A stretch of DNA of 64,000 nucleotides, taken from Chaunax sp. Z400. Taxonomy: Eukaryota > Chordata > Actinopteri > Lophiiformes > Chaunacidae. The notes below the pieces were generated by a model that was not told the origin of the DNA, searched no databases, and worked only from the letters and a program-made list of their open reading frames with translations. The DNA lies in NCBI GenBank assembly GCA_037577475.1, contig CM075189.1, positions 18,825,839 to 18,889,838 of the forward strand, read 5' to 3'. Positions 14,600 through 26,500 of the stretch are shown piece by piece; positions within the stretch are counted from its first letter, which is position 1; every line of letters begins with the position of its first letter. Position numbers and translations under genes: made by a program.

Positions 14600-16188
14600 T
14601 AAAAACAAAAGCTGGTATTATAACTGAGATTATTCGAAAAATGAACGTGTCTTCACCCTCTTGCTACGTCTTTTTTCTGTGATACGCACTCAAGTCGTCC
14701 ATTAACAGGAAGTCCTGATGCTTCCGTTCCTTAACACACACCGGTTTTCCCTACAAGTATTCACATAGTTCCGCTTTGGTGTGTTTTATGAAATTATAAT
14801 TCTCATCAATGAATGAATGAATGAGTAAGTAAATAAAATACATAAAAATACAAATTACTCTTCGATTTAAGATTAGAAATGTACTGTATCAGGGGGACAA
14901 TGTATATGTATATGTAATAATATACACCTATACAGTATGTGAAATTACTGTACTTTTTAGTTTTTCTTGTATTATTAATAAAATAATTATATACTTTGTT
15001 TTACACTTACATTGTATATTTGTAGAGTATTTTATATGTTCTTGCGAGCATATATTTTGGTCATTATTCCTGTGTGTTCTTATGTTTTTACAGTACTTTG
15101 TTAATATGTTTTGATTAATTCATTGACAGTGCAAGCACAAACTGATAACATATGCATAAAGGTATAGAACATCTTTTTTTTAATGAGTATTATGGATTGA
15201 AAAAAATGCAGGATCTTTGTAGTCTTTCTGCCAAACTTTAAAGAATGAGTAATCAAATGTAGGGGTCCACTCTGATGGCTAGAGGCATGACACATGTTAT
15301 AAAATAAACTATTTATCCCAAGCAGGAAGAAGTACGAGCAAAATTGCCCCATGTGAGAGTAGAACCAATCATTTCCATCACATCCAATGTCCTTCACCCA
15401 ACGTCCAAACTGGTTGCAGGCTGTCAGACTCTTGAAAGATTGAAAATCTTCTCATGTATACACACTTTGCTTTATAACAAAGATGACATAAGATGTCATC
15501 ATATGTGATCTCTGGCCATACACTCATGTCTGCCGCCCATTGTTCTCTACACCTCGTTAGGATCAGTATTGCTGATTAAACCTATCTTCTTGTGATATCT
15601 TGCTTTCACAATTGGTTCTTGGGTGTCCACATAACATAATTTCAAAAGTTTTGTTGCACGATGCCTGCTATTGCTCTCATTAGCCATTTTTCTTACCACA
15701 GGTCCTTGCTATTGTTTAGACGCTGTTGAGTTTAGGAGTGGCGGCCCGGTAGCAAGACTCATGGTATATGTGACCTGATAAAAATGTCTATAATAGTTTA
15801 ATACCTTGAGTCATGTTTTGTTATTATATACATATGGAGGGTATGACATTTATGCCATAAAAACATGATGGGAATGCTCACAATATGTCGAAATTTTATC
15901 AGCAGCAGCGGCACTGTCACAGGAATTCAGGAAAAAACTGTGATTTGAGTATTGGAGGCCTTGGTGCTTTAAGTCTAGCAACGCCCCTGGTGTTTCGATT
16001 GCAAATTAAAAACTCAACTTCCTCTTTCACTACACTGATCACTCAGCACCGGAACCTTTGATTCATGTGGACTTGTAACCGATCAACAAGACGGAAATTT
16101 TGATCAGTTTGGTATCCGATACAACAACGTGTGTTCTGTAAATTAGCCCGTATGTTTTTGTAGCATCAGTTCGGCTCAATGAAGCATT
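14600..16188. other. nkap / zbtb33 divergent intergenic region
   Basis: Both flanking genes should start in this stretch. A CG-containing patch near 14640-14780 probably holds the nkap start. The middle (14800-15150) is very AT-rich with many TA steps. The 16000-16188 part lies immediately before the zinc-finger exon and would be its 5'UTR and promoter. No conserved protein or RNA gene was recognised. Confidence 0.4.
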
Positions 16189-16492
16189 ATGTCTTTTTCC
16201 ACTGTAAATACGAAATTGTACCCAGTCACGAAGAAATTTGAGGAGAATATAGCAAAGGAGTTATTTTTCACGGACTTGAATACAACCGCTACGTGCCTAA
16301 TCTGTGGACAGAAAGTATTATATAGGGAATTTAATATGAAGCGGCATTACACTGCGAAACACGCAGGGCAGGACAAGACGTACAATGGAGAGCAGATGAA
16401 GGTAGTGTCCGATCAGCTACATCCTTGCTTCAGCCGGACTCCAACAGGCCCCGATTTTAGAAGAGAATCGCAACTTGACCAGAGACCCCCAG
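16189..16492 (+). CDS. Upstream exon with SPINDOC/hAT-type zinc finger, spliceable in frame to Kaiso
   Basis: The reading frame starts at ATG 16189-16191 and runs 101 codons plus one base to CCCCCAG|GTACTT, a plausible donor. The peptide begins MSFSTVNTKLYPVTKKFEEN and contains C36-x2-C39-x13-H53-x4-H58 in the context CLICGQKV-YREFNMKRHYTAKH. That pattern is the C2H2 variant of SPINDOC, GTF2IRD2 and the N-termini of many hAT-derived proteins. Splicing to the Kaiso acceptor at 17828 completes a GAC codon and then reads the Kaiso ATG in the same frame, so the product would be about 728 residues. Without splicing the frame stops at 16504-16506. It could instead be a transposon fossil or a separate small gene. 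The intron would be 1335 bases. The finger is clear; its fusion to Kaiso is inferred. Confidence 0.6.
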
Positions 16493-17829
16493 GTACTTTA
16501 TTATGAGTTTATTGTCTCTACACTTTTATTTTGAAAGTATTAAACCGGTAGTTATATTGACGCTAAGCTAGGCGTAAAAGTTAATTTTAAACTATGATAA
16601 CGCGCTGGCACTATTAATTTGATGTCTTAGGCTAACATGAAGTCTACTTCTTATTGTCAATATCTATCGTAATGCTATGTAGTTTGATTTTTGTAGTCCA
16701 CACGACGGCGACTTCTTGTGGGTGTTCAACCGCAGTTGCAAGGGGAAGCTGTTGTTGGCCATTGTTTTTAGCCAGTTAGCTTTAAGTTACCAAAGTCTGT
16801 GGTAGCGCTCCTGCTTGGTCTTGGCAGGAAATATTGGGGTTGCAGGTAAACAGAATTTTATTTACCATAATTTCATAGTAGTATGTGCTCAATGATGCAA
16901 TTTACAATATCATGCAAATAAGCTTCTAAGTGCTAGGCCGCATTTGTCATTGAAGAGGAAGAAGGGAGCTACGTTACCGCCACCTTTGTTAGCTAGCTAA
17001 CAGCGTCTGAATTACACTGCACATCCATAGCACTAATAGACTAGTGGAAGAAGCTAACATTGATTAAGCCGTCAAAGCTTAAATGTTGATTGTTCTGCAT
17101 TGTGCAATGTTATACAATTAAAATTTCAGCTAGCTACTACAACTTAAACAAACTTGCGTTTAGCTAACGATAGCTACCGTCATGGTTTTTTGTTGCCTGA
17201 CTAAAAATAATATGTTTGCTGTTGTTTGCATGACTTGTTCTTATTTGATGTCTTGGGAAACACAAAGAGTATCACATCATGTTTACCAAAACATTGAGCA
17301 AAAATGGGAACAGAACGGCAAGGCCGCTGAAACACTGTTTGAGGTGTAACAATGAACATTTATTCAAGTCCTACTAAACTTTTGTAAAGAGACCAACACT
17401 TGCTCAGCAAGGCGCTTTTATCAAGTCAGCAAAGGCAGAAGACTTGGAAACAGGTAGAGCAAGGTCCCGGCAATACAAAGTGTTCCATCAAAAATACCGA
17501 GCCCAACACACAGCTCAGTGGCTAAAAAAATATGAGAACTTATTTCTCGGTATTTATTTATATTTGTAGTAGTGCTCACTGGTAGTGTTTATAATGTAAA
17601 TTCCTGCCATTAAATGTTCACCAGCACTTTTCTGTGGGTCCCAGTAATATTTGTCAAAGTGCATTGAAGTAGCAGATCACTTGATAGATTAGGTGATATA
17701 ATTGCATGATCATATATATATATATTCACTCCTATCTGTCATCATGTCACCATAATCTATCTAAGTTAAAATCTTGTGTGCAATACCAAGAAGTATGATT
17801 TTTTTCTTCTGGTTTTTCTCTCTACAGAC

Positions 17830-19710
17830 ATGCCAAGTCTTAAGCTGATATCTGCGACTGACACACAGTACTGCGCATCTGTGCTAAAGTCAATGAATGA
17901 GCAGCGAAGCCATGGATTATTTTGTGACGTCACCATTATCATACAGGACAAGAAATTCAGAGCTCACAAAACAATCCTGTCTGCCTCCAGTATATATTTC
18001 CACCAGCTGTTCTGTGTCGCTGGACAAGTGATTGAGTTAAACTTTATCAGAGCAGAAATCTTTGAGGAGATTCTCAATTATATTTACACCTCCAAGATTT
18101 ATCGTGTCCGCTCTGACATGCTCGAGGAGCTCATTAATGCTGGACAGATTCTGGGAGTCAAGTTCATTGCAAACTTGGCGTCAATATTATCACAAGTTAA
18201 GGGTCTGCCTGGTTTGTCTAAGGATACAGAAAACAAAAGTGACACATCCACAGAGATGATGCCGATCATCACAGAGTCATTCTCGATATCTGCAGAGGAA
18301 TTCAATCAGACAAGCAGATCTGCAGGTAATGATGAGGACTCCGACAATGATGTTATGTTTGTCTCAGAAACAGAGGCTCAAACCAGAACCAATCAGAAAG
18401 CCAGGTCTGATGAGGTCATTGATTTGGATTCAGCTGATTCCGATTCAGTACCAAAGCAAAACAAAGAATCAAATCAAGCAGTTGTAAAAAATGCAGAGAA
18501 AGCCCAAACCCCCATGAGTACATTTGCTGCAAAGCCCTCCACTATTAATTGTCCAAACCCCAGTTTGCTCAACAACAGCCCTATGCGCAGTCCAGACAGC
18601 AGCTCTAATAACTTGTCTTCCCCTGACAGAGTTTCCTCAGGAAATGCTCCCATAACTCTAACCAAGGCAAGCCGTTTCACCCCTGAGCCTTCGAGTGCCT
18701 CCCCGTCCTCTGAAAACAATGATATATTGGGAGTCCACAAGAAGCAAGTCTGTGCTTCATCTCAGCAAGGGGATTCCAAAATCATGCTTTTGGATGTGTC
18801 TGAAGGCCCAGCAAATCAAACTAACATTCCAAAATCAACTATAGCAGCAAAAAAGACAGTGACACTCAATACAGCCACAGAGATTGATTCAATTTCATCA
18901 GGCTGTAAAGTGTATGCCAATATTGGAGAAAACACATACGACATTGTCCCAGTGAAAGAAGATCCAGGTGAAGGTGGCTCTAAGGCCAATAATAAAGGGA
19001 AGAGGTCGTTAATGGCAACGCCATTGAAACCCGTAGATAAAACAAATGCACCACTGAACACCAGTCCAAACAAGAAGAAGACCAAAACAGAGCTTGAGGA
19101 TCATTACGAGCTTATCATGGATGGCAAGACTTTTTATGTGTGCGTTGTCTGCAAGCGCCCCTACGTTTGTTTGACGAGTCTCCGCCGCCACTTCAACACC
19201 CACTCATGGGAAAAGAAGTACCCGTGTCGCTACTGTAACAAGGTCTTTGCTCTGGCTGAGTACAGAACTAAACATGAAATACACCACACAGGAGAGAGGA
19301 GGTACCAGTGCTTGGTATGCAATGAAATGTTCATGAACTACCAGGTACTGTCCTCCCACTGCAAGCAAGTCCACAACCAGGATCCCAGCGGGAGGAAAGA
19401 AAAAGATGACACCAATGACAACTTGTACCGACTGCTGCCATGTAAAACGGTGCAGATGAAGTCGCACTCGTGGACTGCTGATGGGCAGGGAGTCCCTGTC
19501 ATATCTGAGGATGGCAGCGTGCACCTCACAACCACTGCTGGAGAAGACATCCCCTCCTCTACCCAGACTAGGATGTTAAACTGGGACGACATCTTTGTGG
19601 AGCCTAATGCCCACATGTCGCCTGATGCTGACACCCGACCAAGGTCAACCATGAACACTTCTTCACAGGCAGCCACAGAGTTTGACTTTGTTATACCAGA
19701 GACCTACTGA
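17830..19710 (+). CDS. zbtb33: Transcriptional regulator Kaiso (ZBTB33)
   Basis: Kaiso is a BTB/POZ zinc-finger protein that binds methyl-CpG and the TCCTGCNA element and represses transcription, including Wnt targets with p120-catenin. One exon encodes 626 residues from ATG 17830, right after a TTTTCTCTCTACAG acceptor. The human protein has 672. Residues 1-117 are the BTB domain (LISATDTQYC, HGLFCDVT, FRAHKTILSASS, GVKFIANL). A long acidic, Ser/Asn-rich linker follows. Residues about 434-518 hold three C2H2 fingers (FYVCVVC, YPCRYC, YQCLVC) in the Kaiso arrangement that contacts methylated DNA. The C-terminus ends DFVIPETY. The frame is open for 18 codons before this ATG, but that part is intronic. 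The upstream acceptor shows that at least one 5' exon exists, most simply the one at 16189-16492. Confidence 0.96.
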   Translation: MPSLKLISATDTQYCASVLKSMNEQRSHGLFCDVTIIIQDKKFRAHKTILSASSIYFHQLFCVAGQVIELNFIRAEIFEEILNYIYTSKIYRVRSDMLEELINAGQILGVKFIANLASILSQVKGLPGLSKDTENKSDTSTEMMPIITESFSISAEEFNQTSRSAGNDEDSDNDVMFVSETEAQTRTNQKARSDEVIDLDSADSDSVPKQNKESNQAVVKNAEKAQTPMSTFAAKPSTINCPNPSLLNNSPMRSPDSSSNNLSSPDRVSSGNAPITLTKASRFTPEPSSASPSSENNDILGVHKKQVCASSQQGDSKIMLLDVSEGPANQTNIPKSTIAAKKTVTLNTATEIDSISSGCKVYANIGENTYDIVPVKEDPGEGGSKANNKGKRSLMATPLKPVDKTNAPLNTSPNKKKTKTELEDHYELIMDGKTFYVCVVCKRPYVCLTSLRRHFNTHSWEKKYPCRYCNKVFALAEYRTKHEIHHTGERRYQCLVCNEMFMNYQVLSSHCKQVHNQDPSGRKEKDDTNDNLYRLLPCKTVQMKSHSWTADGQGVPVISEDGSVHLTTTAGEDIPSSTQTRMLNWDDIFVEPNAHMSPDADTRPRSTMNTSSQAATEFDFVIPETY

Positions 19711-19755
19711 GCATCACTTGTTATTCCATTACCTGTGCCTTTTAGGTGCTTGAAT

Positions 19756-20547
19756 TAGGGTTGGGTACCAAACTCCACTCTGATTTTACGGGTACACTTA
19801 AAAAAAATTGTCGGGACTACAGAGTATCGATTAGATGAACAGCCACATTTCAGTATCTGAGAGCAGACCTGGGAGACATAATAATTTAGAGGACAACGTT
19901 AGACATACAACGTTTTTATAATGTCGCCTTGCAAGTGTAGCCACAGTTTCCAAAATTCAATGTTGGAGTGTTGAACCCTCTATGTACAACAGAAATTTAA
20001 GTGAAGCATCGATGACTTCATCGAAATCATTATGTAATTAACTAACTAATGTAAATCATTGGAGATACCTGGATGACGCTGAGGATTTTTACATTGCATT
20101 TTTAGCCAAAACATCATCTACACACAGCTAGTCATTGCGTCCTGAACTCCTTACCAACTATTGTTCTATTTATCATACTATGTGTGGGGAAATATTAAAG
20201 TATGCAAGCACTTTGGTATGCTGCAGTGGTGTATGGCTAACCCTTGGATTTGCTATTAAGCTTACTTCTTTACTGTTATGCAGTCTAATACTGTGCTTTT
20301 CTGCCCATCATTTTCTTCATTTTTGTCCAGCTATTCAGGATGAATTAAGTGTGCAGGTTAAAAACAGTTTCTCCTGCTGCTTCCAGGTCTTTGGTGAGCG
20401 TCCTCCTTTGAGGCAATGCCACGGTTACAACATATTATATACATATACATATTTGTTACTACAGAGAGAGTAAATTACTGGGGAAAAAGGGTACCTTTGG
20501 GTACCGGTAATGAATGGTCCAGTAGCTGTGAAAGGTACCCAACCCTA
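19756..20547 (+). mobile_element. hAT-like non-autonomous element in zbtb33 3'UTR
   Basis: The left end TAGGGTTGGGTACC is the exact inverse of the right end GGTACCCAACCCTA, a 14-bp terminal inverted repeat over 792 bases. The same termini, with GGGCATC in place of GGGTACC, bound the element at 46501-47059. The flanking 8-mers here do not match well, so any target duplication has decayed. It begins 46 bases after the Kaiso stop and is probably transcribed as 3'UTR. No transposase is present. Confidence 0.7.
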
Positions 20548-23500
20548 ACTCCAACCTTTTCCTGCTTGGTTTCATTGCAAAAATAATATTCTACAATTCT
20601 TGATAGTTTTGGCATAAGGTATGGTCACATTAACCTTTCAGTTAAATAAAAGTTTTGGTCTAGTATGAAAAACATAGTGATGATGCATGCTAGAATAATG
20701 TTGGGAGCTTGTTAAAAATTGATCAGCTTGAGGTGGCACCAAAACAGCAAACAAATGCCTGAATTTGTCTTATCATGTTGGCTTCAGTTGAAGTGAAAGG
20801 CAGAGGGAGCAAACATTTTCAGGACAGAAGAGGAATGTGACCATACCTTGACTTGCTACCCCGTTTGCATAATGGCCTTGGATCTTGGATCTTGTCCTCA
20901 TTACACTCCCAATGGAGTGTAATGAGGACAAGCATCAGCAACAAACTCGTTCTGATTGCATTGTTTTATATTAGAATATTCTGATTGGTCATGCCTGACA
21001 CTGCACATCGCATCATTTTAAGTCAATCTTCAACAGATGTATCAATCATAAATCTCAAGTTTCTTATTGAGGATCAGGTGGCAGTTGTCATGGACACGAG
21101 GAATTTTCTGGTCTGATCATTCCTGGTGTGTGACTATTTTTTTTACCTAAAACCTCAAGAAAACGTTAAATTATGATTGGAAATATATTCTCTCATTATG
21201 TGATTGTTGACGATCATTGGATATTGTGGCATGGAAAGCTATACAATGGTATTTTTCAGAGGACCTCTGGTTTATTGTTCTGTCCATTAAACACCTGTTT
21301 TATTATGATACACATGTATATCTTTATTTCCTATGGTTTCCATGATATTTGTTGTATGAAATGTTATTTTAATGCCAAAATCTGACAGCTACATAGTGGA
21401 AGCTAGAGTTTTGGCATACAAATGTGATGGTAGCATTGACGTAAGCTGAGGGGTATTTCAGTTCTTACACATAGCACTTAGGGTTGGGTCTTTTTGTAAT
21501 ATTTTTACTTTGTCACTGTTTTTTTCCTCCGTGTCAAAATGTAGTGATTGGTCAGTAAGAGTTTAAAAAAAATGTAGAGCTAACATGGAAAGCTATGTAA
21601 TTGAATAAAATCATCCAGGCTTTAGATTAACATTGGTGTGTGTGATGTACAGTCTATTTGTTTAATACATTTTTTAAGTTTTTCAGATGGTTTTTAAGGT
21701 TTATAGCAGTAGACAAAATGGGAATAGATATTTAATAGTCTTGAAATTGTACAAAATGTCCCTTTTCTGTCAGATAGGGATACTGTAAGATGAATAAATT
21801 AGTCTTTTACAATTTTAGATTAATTGTCTTACAATATGAGCATCTGCTGTTTTATTTACTGTTTTGTGTCACTAAAGTGTACCTTCTCTAGCATCAAAAA
21901 ATCAACACAACAAAAAAATTGCAATTACTTTTCTCTTTTAGAATACAAAACAAGAGGAAATTGCGCCTGAATGACTGATACAATGCCAGACACCCCAGTG
22001 TACTGAGACATTTACTATTTATCTCAGACCCTGGTGAAAAGTATGACAGCTTAATGTCAATCAAACCACATGTATATGTGTATACTGGTGACAATGATAA
22101 TGCTGATGTCAAACAAGCCTGCTGGCATATTGGATATGTTGTGTTAGCATGCTAACATTTCATAACTAGCACTAAATACAAAAATCCAACTTTTACAGGT
22201 ATGTTTATTAAATTAAAAGATTAACCAGAATATGGTGTTTCATGTTAAGTTAAGTGATCTTCAAACTATTTTATCTTTACAGGGGATGTGAAAATGGGGA
22301 TCATAGTTGTCGGAACCAAATTTAATTGCAAATCATCGAGTACTTTTTGAGGTATTTCAGTCTGGACTTAAGTAGTGAACTGGCTGCCACTGCCACATAA
22401 AAACAAACACACGATTTGAATTACACAAAACATTTTTAATGGCGAGACAAAAAGGAACTGACAATCAGCCCCTGAGAATGTGTTTAAATTATAAAAAGCG
22501 GTGATCAAAGCTGACAGAGAGCTACGTTCATGATCTTCCTCTGTGAACAACAGTTCATATTTCTTTACTTTTCCTGATCTCCCGTCTCAGGTCAGTGAAT
22601 CCAGCACTGACTGTTCACACTCAGCGTTACAACCGTTTATTCCCGACAAAGGAAACGTATTTCAGCTGACAGGTGTGATATCATTACGTACGATGAGACA
22701 AAAGATATGTGCTTACCTGCTTTGCAGCTTTCAGTGAAAACACAATAAAGTGGGATTGGAGTGTAATTGTTAACCATCCTAGCTTAACCACCGCAGATTA
22801 GCTTATTTGTTCATAAACACTGCGCTGAACGGTTCACCATACACTGAAAAAATATATATAAATTGAAGAGTCAATTAGATATGATCTTTTTGTGTACCTT
22901 ATGTTTAACTGCTAGAGGAGCATCTGCATATCACACTGCTGTACACACATTATGAGCACCATTACTGCTAACTTTGCCTATAATATTGTACAGTGGCACT
23001 ATTGACAGCTAATAAATAGTCGACTGGGTTTACAACTGTACCCTTTTGTAATTCTCTGGCTGTTCAGATTTGGAATAGACATGAAAGCTTTCATCTAACT
23101 GCATTAATGTCACACTAGGCTTGTAGCTGCGGTGTGATCCTCAAACAGCGAAGGTGTAAATCATATACCACTCGAGGCAGGACGCATTTACAATATGTGC
23201 TAAAGAGAGATGAACATAAAACATGAGCTAGAAGAGAGTTTTTGTTCTTGTCCAGAGTGAGTCCAGGTGATAAGAGCGCTGCAGCACAGGACATCCATTT
23301 GCTTTAAGGCAGATGCATGTGTAAACAGTCCTGGCATTGTCATCTCTCTTCCTGTATATGCACACACAGACACACAGTGCAGGCATGGGTGTGAGTGGTG
23401 TCCCTCCTGGGAGACGAGCACACCCTCCTTTTTGTTGGCATGCTCTGGGGCACATCCTCTTCCTCGCCACCATACCTTCAACAAAGTTTTCCATGATCAC

Positions 23501-23562
23501 GAGGAAGAGCCCATTAGTAAATCTACTCAGTCCGCATCTAACAACACCTGCTAGGTGTCATG
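20548..23562. other. Convergent zbtb33 / tmem255a 3'UTR region
   Basis: No protein gene was recognised. Plus-strand AATAAA at 20645-20650, 21604-21609 and 21793-21798 are candidate zbtb33 poly(A) signals. Minus-strand AATAAA (TTTATT) near 21851-21856 and 22203-22208 could serve tmem255a. A perfect hairpin lies at 20891-20932. A lone TAGGGTTGGGT near 21480 resembles the end of the neighbouring hAT-like element. Confidence 0.45.
20891..20932. repeat. Perfect 19-bp hairpin with 4-base loop
   Basis: CTTGTCCTCATTACACTCC, loop CAAT, then GGAGTGTAATGAGGACAAG. Both arms are 19 bases with no mismatch. It lies in the probable zbtb33 3'UTR. The stem is too short for a canonical miRNA precursor. It may be a decayed foldback element or an RNA structure. 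Confidence 0.85.
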
Positions 23563-26500
23563 TCACGGGCTGTACGGTGGGGGCTTCTCATCGGGATGAT
23601 CGTGAGGAGGAGAGTAGCGTGGAGGGATCATCGTGGGCCACAGGTGACTGGTTCCAGACTGGGAGTCATCGGACAGGCCCGAGGACTCAGGGAACATGTA
23701 TGAACCCTGCAGGAACGGTCAAACATTTATTATAAGATGATATGTTTAAGGCTTTGGTTACAGAATAACTCCTGAACGCTACTGACAATTCGATGAGCCG
23801 TTTTACTTGTGTCCAAATTGCAATTGCTTACACTGCAGTGAAAAGCAAAAACACAAATCACACAAATACATTGTGATATAAATGGGAACACATAGAGTGC
23901 ACAGTTTAAATATACCTTAAATTCAAGGTAATATATTTCAATTTATATGTGGATGTTTATGTATTTAATCTTTTAAAATAAGGGGAAAAATAAAACTTTT
24001 TAATATATTTAGAATTTGGGTCTTTAATAATATTATGTGCTTATGTCATAAAGTCATTCAAGATGTATTGGGGATGGCAGAAGGTATCAGAGAGTATTTA
24101 TGTGTTAGTTTTACTTCCAATAACCAATCGATCAATAATTGTTTGCAGTTTTAAGTGGCTCTGTACCTGCAGGTCGTAGGCAGTGTACGGTGGCAGGCAG
24201 GGGGCGGTGTTGTAATACGAGTTGAGGGAGGTGGTGGGTGGAGGAGGCTCTGAAGGGACTGGGCCTGTGATGGCCTCTGGCTCAGATGTACTCTCTGAGG
24301 CAGCAGAGGGAGTCTGACAAAGACATGAAGAATATTGATCGCTTTCTATTAATTCAAACACCAGATAATTACAAAACAAAACCTTTACATCAGCTCAGAA
24401 TGACAATCATATAGTCTGAGACTTATTTCAACACATTTGGGAGAATTTAAGCCTTTAGTAAAACCATTCGATGGACCTACCATGTCTTTAAAACCTCCCA
24501 GCACCGCAGCAGTAATGATGCCCAGAAAGAGGGCCACAATGTTGAGGATGGTCGCGGACCATAAGAGGTGATAGAGGTGCACCACGTCCTGGCAGCTCTT
24601 CACATCTGTGTATTCATGGTAGCCTCCAATCACCTCTACACGGCTAGCCCAGTGGGTGGGACAGAGAGGGAAACAGCCTACAGTCAAGCCACAAAAGTCA
24701 CTCATGGAGTTTTTTTCTCATGCTCACCAACAGACTCTGAGTATTTGTATTCTGGACACAGTGAGAAGCATGCAAAGGAAGGAAATGCACCCTAAAAACA
24801 CAATCAGCAATCAAAACAAAAAGAACATAATGTATTGATGATCAATGGCCAATATGGTTCTAGAAAAAAGGGGACCTACTTCCAAATCATGGATGATTTC
24901 CTAAACTTTTTCAAAACATCTTTATTCTGAAGTCCCATAAGAGGATGTTCTCTGAAACAAAGGTTAAAGTAAATAAACATTCTTCTAATACAATCAACGC
25001 AGTTGCAGAGCAAAAAAGAAAAATCAAAAATGGCACAACGATCAAAGATTTAACCAATCAAAGCCACGCGGCAAAGCAAGTAGCCACTGATTCAGAGGTC
25101 TGTCGGCGTACTCACTTCCCACAGTTGTAGAGGTCGCAGCAGTAACAGGTGTTGCTCTTCACACGCAGGTTACAGGATGTGCGCGAAGATGTCTGACAGG
25201 GTACCTAAAGGCCAAAAATGATTTTATAGTCTCTTCGCTCCAGATGGACTTCTGAATCTTAACTATGTTCCCAATATACATCATAACGGCTAAAAAACGA
25301 AATATCTGTGAAACAGGAAGTGAAATACGTGTGTTCTTACATCGCGATCAGACGCGGTCTCACTGGAGTGATACTCACAACGACCAGCATAGAGAGGCCT
25401 GAGGTCCTGAAACACGAGGTTTATATATGTTACTGGCTTATAGACACACACTAAGTTAAAAGAAACAAAATGGCCTAAATCACAGTCCATGTGATTTGTG
25501 CTGTTCCCAAAAAAACAAAAACAAAACACAGCTGAGTCACTGATTTGGGCCTCTTTTACCAGTAATGTTAATATAGCCTAATTGACCAGGCAAACTTAGA
25601 GTCCAGTAGTATTACAGCTGAGGCTTCTGGGTAATATATAATGAAGCTGACATGTGTCCAACCTTACTGTGTAAAACATGCATAAAACATAATGACAACA
25701 ACAATCAGTATTGCACATAATGATAATTTATACAGTATAAAAATAAAAGCAATAAAAAAGCCCTATTTGATTTATACTCCAGGTGAAGGATCGAGTTTGA
25801 CAAGAACAATTCTGACATATTTAAAAGCAACAAAAATGTAGATAAACAACTAGTCATAAAAATAACAAAGAATAATGAGCCATGTGTCCGTATCACTTCA
25901 TCTCTTCTTTCGCTGCATTATACTGCTTTTCCAAATTCTCTTTCATTCATTCTTTGTGGTGTACAAAAATGTTTCCTTTTCACTGGATCCGAACAGAAGG
26001 ACAGAAACCTGCTAATGGTGCTCATCTCCCCTTTCACCCAGCCATAACTTATTTTAGCATAATTGTTTTAAGAGTCCATTAGAGATTATTTATTGTTTTA
26101 TGTACTTTGCATAATGGAGAATGATTTTCCTCTTACCACAAAATATATTCATCTCACCAAGGAGGTTGCAGCAGCAGCTACAAGCTGCCACGTGAGAGCA
26201 ATGCTCTTGCAGAAGGGCATACATTTTAATATATAGTACGTCTAATGCAGACGTACTATATATCATGAGGATGGTATTGATTAATAAGCTTACTTTAAGT
26301 CGAGACATAAGTGTTATCCATATTCATAATTTATTGCTTTAGTTAAATAAGCAGACGCTACGATGTTACTTACAATGTGCCTCGCAGCAAAAACTCCATC
26401 CACAATAGCACAGCAGAAGGCCGCCACCACTCCGAAACTGATGAAGACAATAGATGCCACTAACTGCGAAAGGAAAACAAGAGAGCATCAGCTTCATCAC

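Noticed and set aside
17776..17829. Extra N-terminal residues before the Kaiso ATG in the same open frame
   Set aside because: This is the pyrimidine tract and acceptor of the preceding intron; vertebrate Kaiso begins just after it.
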